This document shows, one piece after another, positions 56,271 to 64,000 of a stretch of DNA of 64,000 bases; the stretch's first letter is position 1, and each line of letters begins with the position of its first letter. The notes under the pieces are model-generated. The model saw only the letters and a program-made list of their open reading frames with translations. It did no database searches and was not told the origin of the DNA. The DNA comes from Hemerocallis citrina (taxonomy: Eukaryota > Streptophyta > Magnoliopsida > Asparagales > Asphodelaceae). A program made the translations under genes and the position numbers. Where the stretch lies: contig CM030368.1 of the NCBI GenBank assembly GCA_017893485.1, positions 173,692,004-173,756,003 on the forward strand, written 5' to 3'.

Positions 56271-57200
56271 AACCAACGACGATACAAAACACCAAACACC
56301 GGATCGAATCAAAACACCAAACACCAAATTGGGATCCCCTCCGCACAAAACACCAAACAGTGAAGAGCAAATCAAGCAATACTCCAAACAACCAGCAACT
56401 GGATCTCTTATTGTCCAAACAGCAAACAGGGATCGGGATCTACTGTGCCCAGAACACCAAACAGCGAAACAGACCAATCGCTTTTTGTCTCCCACCTTCG
56501 ACAGAGAGAGAAAAGAGAGAGAACGGGCGGGGCTCAGCGACGACTGGCGACGTGGCTTGCGATGCTGGCGGCGATGACCACGGCAAGGCGGCGACATGAC
56601 GGCAGCGGTGTTGCGGTCGGGAAGCGACCACAACGGCAAGGTGACGGTGAGAGTGCGCCTCGGTTTTTGCTCGGAATCAGGGGACGACGCATGGAATGAT
56701 GGCAATGGCAGGAGTGGGTTCGATGAGGAAGATGACGTGACGGTGGTGACGGCGAGGCTGTACGGGGCTTCGAGCGGAGGAAGATGACGATTCGAGTGGT
56801 TGAGGGGCTCTGCAGCAATGGCAGAATGGTGGAGGAGGAGCGAGGGCTGGCGGAGGTGCGAGGCGATGAGACGGTGGGTCGACAATGGCGTAGGTCGGAG
56901 GTGAGGGGTTCGACTGGCAATGGTGGCAACAACGGGGTGATGAGGGCAGAGCGGGACGGTGAGGACTGGTGGAGGGTGCTTTGGCGGTGATGGGTGGAGA
57001 CGAGGAGGCGAAATTAGGTTTGAGAGGCGAACGGGGAAGGGAGGGGAGAGGGAGAAGAAGGAAGACGGGTTGTCTGTTCTGGGTCTCTGTTTTGGGTTGG
57101 AAACAGAGGACTGAGAGAGCGGGAGAAAGAAGGAGACAGAGGAGGGAGAGAGAACGAGTTAGAGAGAGAGAGAACAAGCGCGGGGGGGGGGGGGGGGGGG
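56271..57200. other. Strand-biased GC-rich block, unassigned
   Basis: 56,280-56,470 has about six copies of AACACCAAACA-type words. 56,500-57,180 is GC-rich and purine-biased on the plus strand. It ends in a run of about 20 G (57,182-57,200). Many overlapping open frames exist on both strands, but all are compositional. It may be the leader region of an unrecognised retroelement on the minus strand. Confidence 0.35.
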
Positions 57201-58011
57201 TTAATATATAATAATATAATGGATATGGTTAGTGGTAATTTATTAGGAGTTAGTGGGTAGATGTCGGTTAGGAAATGAAGGGGTGGATTAGTGGGGTGAT
57301 TAGTTAGTTTAATGGGGTAGGTTATGGGAATGAGAAGGGATTGTGCTGACATGTTTCTTTTTATTTATTTGGGTCTTGGATTAGATGAGTTGCGCTAGAA
57401 ATTGTATTGGAGAAATGGGCTTACAAATTAAATAGTTAATCAAATCATAGAATAGATCGGGCTCAATAAATAATATATATAAAAGATGATTTAGAATAGG
57501 ACTTGGTTTGGGCTATAAGATTGGGCTTCATATAAAATAAAATAGTCATTAGTAATAATATGATACAATGGCTTTGTTGGCTTCAAAGAACATAATAATT
57601 TATAGAAGAAATTGAAATACAAAAATACAGAAAATAAGAATCTGTATACTCGGGAACAGGGGTTACAACTCCACCTCTTGATTATCAGTCCCCTCTCAAG
57701 CTCCCCTTATTCACTGATCTCTCCCTAATCTTTCTTCAAATCTCTAGATCTTCAACCCCCCCCCCCCCCCACGTCCTCGGTCCATTTTCTTCTCATTCTT
57801 CCTCCTTTTCTCCTTCTTTCCTCCCAGCTATTCTTCCACGCCTTCCTTGGTAGCTTCTCCACTTTTTTTATCCACATAATCCCTAAATCTAATCCTCTTT
57901 CATTCCTGCCTCTTTCCTTCACGCCGTTTGGTTCTTGTTCTAGATCTGGATCTTCCAGATCTGTTGTTTGGAAAATTCAGTGTGTGCTTTCTCCTCCTCT
58001 GGCGTTGTTTG
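57201..58011. other. Unassigned sequence left of copia G
   Basis: AT-rich, then a C-run (57,755-57,769) and a CT-rich stretch. The last part may be the outer end of copia H's LTR, since it is continuous with 61,594 once copia G and its GTTTG duplication are removed. Confidence 0.35.
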
Positions 58012-58757
58012 TGTTGAGATTGAGGCGTTAACAAACACCTGTTGTCGCAGCAGAAGTAAATAGAGCAATGAGGAAGTCGAAAAAGATGAGACGAGTCAAT
58101 TGAACAAACAAGTAGATCCACAAATCCAACACAAACACAACGAGAATTTATCTCGGTTTGCTTTCGCTTAATCCAGAGGGAAATATGGAGAGATCTGATA
58201 TTCAACTAGAAAAGATTACAAGGAGTTACTGATTCACTCAATACAAGTAATTACACTCACTCACCAAGAACTATCTCTCTCTCAAGCCTCTCTTTACAAT
58301 GGAGAAAATAATCTATGAAGTACTATTTCTCATATTGGAGAAGTTTACAATATATATAGAAGAATAAAGAGAACCCTAAGCTTAATCTCGATTCTCAGTC
58401 ATCCGATATAACCTATAGAAGAAGTAACTGAATAGGATTCGTACGATGTAACTTGGAGTTGAAAATTGGGCTGAAACGACCTAACAAATCGAGGCTCAAA
58501 ACGAACATAGCGCCGCGGTCAGTCGACCGTTCAACAAGACCGGTCGACCATCCTCCTCTTGGCCGAACCCTGTACAACTGCGGTCGGGTGTGCGGTCAGT
58601 GGTGCGGTCGACCATCTCCTAGGACAGTCGACCCATTACTCTGCTAGCACCTTGCTGCTATTGTTTTTCCTTCTACTTTCTTCGACGCTTCGACCTCCGT
58701 ACTTCATCTTACTTTCTTCTAATCTGAACCACGAGTATTCAAGACAAAATCATAACA
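58012..58757 (-). repeat. 3' LTR of copia G
   Basis: 746 bp; contains GGTCGACC words as in the 5' LTR. It is flanked inside by the polypurine stretch CAAGGTGGAGAT (minus strand, 58,758-58,769). Confidence 0.88.
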
Positions 58758-59170
58758 ATCTCCACCTTGGATTGCATACGAGTGCTATCACATGATGTGA
58801 TTCTTCATCTCCAAACTCTAATGAACTCCACTTGCAAAAAAACACTTAAAACTATAGTTTCTTCTTCTAGTTGAACAAATCTCTACCTAATCTCACCAAT
58901 TAGTATACCCCCTCAAAGGCACACCTCCGTAGGTATTATCACAGAGTTGCCAACCTCCGCACGAATTTTACCTACATCATGACACTCTCCACCCCTTAAC
59001 GTTGTTCGAAAGTCATAGTCTCGCTTCGATGCTGCTAGTTGCGGCAAACTAGATGAGCTTGCGGGAATACGAAAAAAGAAGTAACAACACTTGCGCAGGT
59101 GTTTCAGATTCTCCAAAGCTTGTATAGATTGTTTTGTCTTGGTCTAACCATTCTCATACCTTTAATCACC

Positions 59171-59416
59171 TTATGACGACCCTGAAAAAATAGACAGAAC
59201 CCTACCTCGAGCTGTGTACCTACAACCTCGTGCATCAAGAGTTTCTAAGGAAATCAGATTCCGTTTCAACAGAGGAATATGCAAAACATTCCTTAAAGTG
59301 AACATATTTAGACCTGGTATCTTCAACTCAACTGTCTCCTCGCCTACTACTTCACAAATCTCTCCAGTTCCTGTTCTCACACAACGTCCTGTAGTAGACT
59401 TATAAGTAGAAAACAA
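59171..59416 (-). pseudogene. pol: GAG-pre-integrase fragment, copia G
   Basis: Minus strand. TGEICEVVGEETVELKIPGL, FTLRNVLHIPLLKRNLISLE and LDARGCRY match the segment before the integrase zinc finger in plant copia polyproteins. The following integrase and RT are absent. Confidence 0.8.
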
Positions 59417-59529
59417 CTTCCTCTCGGAGCAAATACGAGAAAAACTCTTTGAGTCAAGAAATTAACTAGAATCCACTTCTAAAGAATTTGAAATAAGAAG
59501 ACACGAATCACCTGAATCTTAAGCACTAA

Positions 59530-60110
59530 CCACATTTGCGGTAGGATTCCCATCCCCGGCGCTCTTTTAATTCTGCAATTTCCAACTGTCTTTCTTGATA
59601 TGTTTTGGCCTCTTGCAATATCGGCAACAGATCGAATTCTTTTGTATAGCACTTTGTTTTCCCCCTGAATGACTATTCACTGCTAGACAACTTGTAGGAA
59701 TAGACGATGATTTATGAGTCTCCTTTCTAAGTTAATTTCCCTTCAATGCTTTGATTACACCATCTACCGAAAATACTCTCCTTGTCAGATCTACTGTGTA
59801 GCATGGCAGTGATCAAAAGCTCGTACAAATCCAACAGTGAATATATCAGGTTGAAAGCTTGATCTTTCTTACACACATTCGCGTTGATCGCCTGAATTTC
59901 AGATAATACCTTATTGAACTCTGTAATGTGGTCTTGGAGATCGGTACTTTTCTTCATAGATAAATGAAATAACTTCATCTTCCAATGAATCCAATCTAAT
60001 AACGACGAACCAGAGTAGTAAGCTACGAGTTTTTCCCACAAACTCGCCGCTTCAGTTTCATCAAGAAATCTGCACTTGACCTCGTCCGCCAATGATAGTC
60101 AGATTAGACT
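59530..60110 (-). pseudogene. gag: gag (UBN2-type) of copia G
   Basis: Minus strand. EAASLWEKLVAYYSGSSL, KMKLFHLSMKKSTDLQDHIT, FNKVLSEIQAINANV and LLDLYELLITAML match the copia gag UBN2 family. The zinc knuckle near 59,640-59,585 reads CRYCKRPKHIKKDS, with the last Cys replaced by Ser. A frameshift or stop separates it from the core. Confidence 0.82.
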
Positions 60111-60314
60111 TATGGCCCTTTCATGAATATCTTCTCAAACATCCTCCTTCATATCGGATGACTTTTCTTTTTTCTTAACGGCTAACTACAAACGTTCTTG
60201 AACAATGACATCATACATGCCAACCTTCTAAAGATTGAAATTAATCTTTCCATCGAACTGCTTAATCTTCAAAAGACTCTAACCTGTCATCTTAACCATG
60301 GGACTCAACAACCT

Positions 60315-60331
60315 GAAGCTCTGATACCCGT
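60315..60331 (-). other. Primer-binding site, copia G
   Basis: Minus strand GGGTATCAGAGCTTC next to the LTR end, matching the initiator Met tRNA complement. Confidence 0.8.
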
Positions 60332-61211
60332 TGTTGGGATTAGGGTGTTAACAAATACTCGTTGTCGCAGCGGACTAAATAGAGCAATGAGAAAGTCGAA
60401 GTAGATGGGACAAATCAGTTGAGCAAGTAAGTAGATCCACTAATCTAATACAAACATAACGAGAATTTATCCCGGTTAGCTTTCGCTTAATCTCGGGGGA
60501 AATATAGGGAGATCTAATATTCAAATAGAAGATATTACAAGGATTTCCTGATTCACTCAATACAAGGAATTAAACTCACTCGCCAAGAACTATCTCTCTC
60601 TCAAGCCTTTCTTTGCAATAGAGAAAATAATCTATGAAGTAGTATCTCGTATTGGAGAAGTTTACAATATATATAGAAGAATAAAGAGAACCCTAGGCTT
60701 AATTTAGATTCTCAATCGTCCGATATAACATGTAGAAGAAGTAACTGAATAGGAGTCGTACGATCTAACTTGGAGTTGAACATTGGGTTGAAACGATCTA
60801 ACAAATCGAGGACCAAAACGAAAAAAGCACCGCGATCGGTCGACCGTCCAACAAGACCGGTTGACCATCCTTCTCTCGGCCAAACCCTGTACAACTGCGG
60901 TCAAGTGTGCAATCGGCAGTGCGGTCAGGGGTGCAGTCGACCGTCTCCCATGACAATCGACCCGTCACTCTGCCAACACCTTGCTGCTGCTATTTTTCCT
61001 TCCACTCTCTTTGACGGTTCATCTCTTACTGAACTGAACTAAGAGCGCTTTCTTATGACAAGAGATTGTAAAGAAAAAAATTTGTTTTTGTACCTCCAAT
61101 GCGTCATTGGTCTGCAAAAATAAAGGGAAAGAAAGATTATGATCGATTTTCATCGATCTTACTCAATTTATTATTTATTCCTTGTTACTACCCATAGGAA
61201 AAGTAATAGGT

Positions 61212-61283
61212 AGGGATGACAGGATTTGAACCTGTGAAATTTTGTACCAAAACAAAAGCACTACCAAGCTGCGCTACATCCCT
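61212..61283 (-). tRNA. trnP-UGG: Plastid trnP-UGG copy in nuclear DNA
   Basis: Complement of AGGGATGTAGCGCAGCTTGG with matching acceptor (AGGGATG/CATCCCT) and T-arm (GGTTCAAATCC). The anticodon-loop region reads TTTTGGTACA, one G shorter than usual. Not expected to work in the nucleus. Confidence 0.8.
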
Positions 61284-61521
61284 TTAAAAATTGTTGTACA
61301 ATGTCATTGTACAAAATCCATGTCTTGTTTTCCACATTGTTATTTCCTCCTCTATCTATATACAATATACAATTATAAATTCTAAGAAATTCTAAAATTA
61401 TATACAATTATACATATACAATTTTCTTTTCATTCATTCTTTTGGGTTTCATCAAAAAAATATATGATCTTGAACTACAACATCTGACCATATGTATTAC
61501 AATAAAGAAGGAGAATTTTCA

Positions 61522-61546
61522 ATGCGAGATATAAAAACATATCTCT
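61522..61546 (+). pseudogene. psaJ: First codons of plastid psaJ
   Basis: Encodes MRDIKTYLS, the start of photosystem I subunit J, then breaks into LTR sequence. The usual second codon group is MRDLKTYLS. Confidence 0.8.
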
Positions 61547-61593
61547 CTTCTAATCTAAACCATGAGCATTCAAGACATAATCCTAACAGTTTG

Positions 61594-63191
61594 GTGGTGG
61601 TCAGATTTACTCCGCCTTCATACTCGCCCCTCTCCTTTGAAAGGTTTCGAGCACATAAACGCAGCGGAATAAGCGTGAAAAATAAATAAAATCGAAACCC
61701 TCCGCAGGATTCATGCAAAAACACAAGATTTAATTCGAAGATTAAGAATAAATACCTTAAGAAGCTTTAACAATTTAATAAGGGAGAATTAAAGAGGTCC
61801 AAGCTTCTTGAATCACCACGCATCCCGCTCTCGCAATCTACGCTCTACCGGTATCCACACGAACGCTTGATCTTTGAAGGAGCGATGTACTAGCATCCGA
61901 AAACCAACTTCTCTCTATCTCCATCTTCATCTCTCAAACGGCTAGGGTTTTTCTCTTAAACCTTTAACCCTAATTTTGAGAGTTTAAGATGTTTATATAG
62001 AGAGAAAAATCTGTTTTCTAAAGCCCAATCCCATTGGGCTTTTATTAAAATTAGAATTCTTAATTAAATAATTAATTAAGTCAAACTTAATTAATATTCT
62101 AATATAATTCTAATTCTAATAATTAGTAAATTTGAAATTCTATTTAATTAATTAATTAAGTCACACTTAATTAATATTATAAATAAAATCAAATTACTAT
62201 TTAATTTAAATTCATAATTTAAATTAAATCTCCTTCAAGCGTTCTTGTGTATGACCCTGTAGGTTATTATTACGTTGGCAATAATTTTATTATTCAATAA
62301 AATTATAAACAATGAGCGGCATCTAGTAATACATCATTGCTACCCAAGTAATAATAATAAATCGGTGATTCGATTAAACCTTTCGTGACTAATGTTCCAT
62401 GTAATATAATCCTTTTAACCTTGATATTATAGATTAAACTTGAGGCATGGTTTGTGTCATTCTCTTCATAATTTAATCTTTATTTTCTTGATCGATGAGT
62501 AGACTATTCAAACAAATCAATATTTGAGCATGGCCATGCATTTCATAGTCTCACTCAAACAAGAGGCCAATAATATCACTCCTATAAATAGGAGGGTTAA
62601 ATCCCATCTAGATCATTCATATCTCTCACATGATTCATAATATACCCAACAACCATCTTTATCATTACCCGGTTAAAGATAACTTTTGATGAAATCAAAG
62701 TATATTAATTCTCATGTAGAACTATAATGATTTCAGGTCTAAGGATCATTACACCATTATCACTGTGAGATTTCTTATGACACTATTTATAATCTTCCAT
62801 GTAGAATCTCACGGTGGGTCAGTCCAGTACACTGTACTCTTACATGTACCTATGCATTGACTTTAGCATCTCTATACTAATGACCAATGAGATATGGTCA
62901 TCAGTTAATCAACATACTAGTCTCGATGTATTATTATTGTCCTTATAATAATAATACTCGACTAGGGACATTTAAGAATATGATACTCTTAACATATATA
63001 ATCTCATGTTCAAATCTCATATTTGAATCTATATAATTTGTATCATATTCTAAGGACATTTATTATGCTAAGATTTATAACGCAGTAAATAAAGACATAA
63101 TAAACTTATATTTTAATAATCACTAAAACATAATGACATAATAGCGTTTCTAAAACTGTAATGTATTGTCTCTAGGGCACCTACACTAACA
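61594..63191 (-). repeat. 3' LTR of copia element H
   Basis: On the minus strand it begins TGTTAGTGTAGGTGCCCTAG at 63,191, directly after the polypurine stretch AGTGGGAGAT. A minus-strand TATATAAA lies at about 61,992-61,999. The far end has 'AACGCAGCGGAATAAGCGTG', common near the 3' end of such LTRs. The outer end is cut or moved by copia G, which sits inside or beside it. Very AT-rich at 62,040-62,230. Confidence 0.7.
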
Positions 63192-64000
63192 ATCTCCCAC
63201 TTGCACTAGAGCCAATCATCATGTATCCAATACCCATTGGACTAGTGTGACATTAAAGCTTTTACTGCGATAAAGGCTTTTGTCCGTGGGTCTGCAAAAT
63301 TATCATTTGTATGCACTTTACATATATTCATTGTAGAATCATCTACTATCTCTTGTTGTGAACCATTCCAACTTATAGCATCTCTATTTGGACAAAAACA
63401 CAAAACCAAACTTAGACATTACATTGTCCTTGTCTATCTAAAACTAGTACCAGTGTAACATTTTACTACTAGTTTCTCATTTTCTCCATACACCAAGAAT
63501 GTTCTTCAGTCTAGTACTTAAGAATATTCTTGACCGCTGTACAGTGACCTTCACATGGATTAGATTGGTATCTGTTCGTCATGCTAAAAGCATACGACAC
63601 ATCAGGACAAGTACATTTTATTGTACACATGATAGATCCAAATCTTACTCATGTGATCCGTATCATCTAATGATTGAAAATTATTTTTCACTTGAGATCG
63701 ATATCTCATGAGACATGGGGACGAATCCCCTTTAGTATCTTGCATCCTAAAATGATGCAGAACTTTATCAATGTATGTACTCTGACTTAGATCGATCAAT
63801 CTTCCTGATCTATCTCAATAGATTCTGATCCCTAATATGTGGGTCGCATCATCTAAGTCCTATATAGAGAAACTATTTCTCAACCAAGTCTTAACAGTCT
63901 GTAGAGAAGAAATGTCATTCCTATATCATCAACATAAAATACTAGGAATGCCATATGGCTCCCACTAACCTTCTTGTAAACACACGGTTCAACTTCATTT
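63192..64000 (-). pseudogene. pol: Copia H pol remnant (RT end and RNase H)
   Basis: Minus strand. LSQSTYIDKVLHHFRMQDTK (63,790-63,735) is the conserved copia RT tail. CKVHTNDNFADPRTKAF (about 63,300-63,250) is the end of copia RNase H. The middle has stops and frameshifts. The element continues beyond the window. Confidence 0.75.

Larger units (their letters stand above)
61030..61546. other. Nuclear plastid DNA insert (trnW-trnP-psaJ)
   Basis: Gene order and orientation match the chloroplast block trnW-CCA, trnP-UGG, psaJ. 61,031-61,049 is the complement of the trnW start (GCGCTCTTAGTTCAGTTC). trnP is at 61,212-61,283. The psaJ start ATGCGAGATATAAAAACATA is at 61,522. The left junction lies in TACT/TCTCT-like text and the right one in TCTCT, consistent with end joining at microhomology. 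Confidence 0.88.
58012..61588 (-). mobile_element. Copia element G, internally deleted
   Basis: It lies on the minus strand, with GTTTG on both sides (58,007-58,011 and 61,589-61,593). LTRs are 58,012-58,757 (3') and 60,332-61,588 (5', interrupted by plastid DNA). Each reads TGTTA...CAACA on the minus strand. The ~1.6 kb interior keeps the primer site, gag and a pre-integrase piece, but integrase, RT and RNase H are missing. Non-autonomous derivative. Confidence 0.88.
60332..61588 (-). repeat. 5' LTR of copia G, interrupted
   Basis: It pairs with 58,012-58,757 over its length, except for about 520 bp of plastid DNA at 61,030-61,546. Confidence 0.88.

Noticed and set aside
56199..57211. Several long open frames on both strands
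   Set aside because: Explained by high GC and purine bias; no conserved domain, start context or homologue recognised.
61212..61283. Working nuclear tRNA-Pro gene
   Set aside because: Flanking trnW and psaJ pieces show it is a plastid DNA copy, and the anticodon loop has lost a base.

Overview
This is nuclear DNA of a flowering plant, most likely a eudicot. It is almost entirely transposable elements, with a few broken host genes between them. Evidence: plant Ty3/gypsy (Tat-type) and Ty1/copia retrotransposons, a Mutator-like (MULE) element, MITEs, spliced plant gene fragments (DXR, FAR1/FRS, an Lr10-type receptor kinase, an L-type lectin) and a piece of chloroplast DNA. I see no intact host gene, no rRNA gene and no CRISPR array.

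Layout. 1-3.3 kb: gypsy element A, with an LTR end, primer site and gag joined directly to the post-pol repeats (pol deleted). 4.4-5.3 kb: a foldback element. 5.5-12.0 kb: a MITE and a 6.1 kb element with ~2 kb inverted arms, both in (TA)n tracts. 12.0-14.0 kb: a small MITE with a 7-bp target duplication, a decayed lectin gene and one isolated DXR exon. 14.8-40.2 kb: gypsy element B, split by a 14 kb insertion. That insertion (18,656-32,703) looks like a Tekay-type solo LTR. It holds a MITE and a 9.9 kb MULE (19,409-29,264) carrying a FAR1/FRS gene fragment. The MULE holds a 3.9 kb LTR element (19,895-23,814) with a perfect 5-bp target duplication. Instead of gag-pol, this element carries intronless pieces of at least five unrelated host genes (fimbrin, a SWI3D-like ZZ finger, SEC23, a Spinster transporter, an eIF5-mimic protein). 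This is the most interesting object in the window.

40.25-55.4 kb: an Lr10-type receptor-kinase gene (minus strand) split by gypsy element C (41,192-55,108). C is nearly full length: LTRs, gag, protease, RT, two RNase H domains, integrase, a 113-bp tandem array, antisense ORFs (one with an intron) and a ~255-bp tandem array. 55.4-58.0 kb: LTR-like and GC-rich repeat debris. 58.0-61.6 kb: copia element G (minus strand, GTTTG target duplication, most of pol missing), one LTR of which contains ~520 bp of plastid DNA (trnW part, trnP, psaJ start). 61.6-64.0 kb: the 3' LTR and RT/RNase H remnant of copia element H, which runs off the window.

How the parts relate. The window records successive nested insertions. 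Most premature stops and two catalytic Asp-to-Asn changes are C-to-T or G-to-A, as expected for ageing methylated repeats. Three routes of host-sequence capture lie close together: RNA-level (element in 19.9-23.8 kb), DNA-level with intron (the MULE) and organelle DNA insertion (the plastid fragment).
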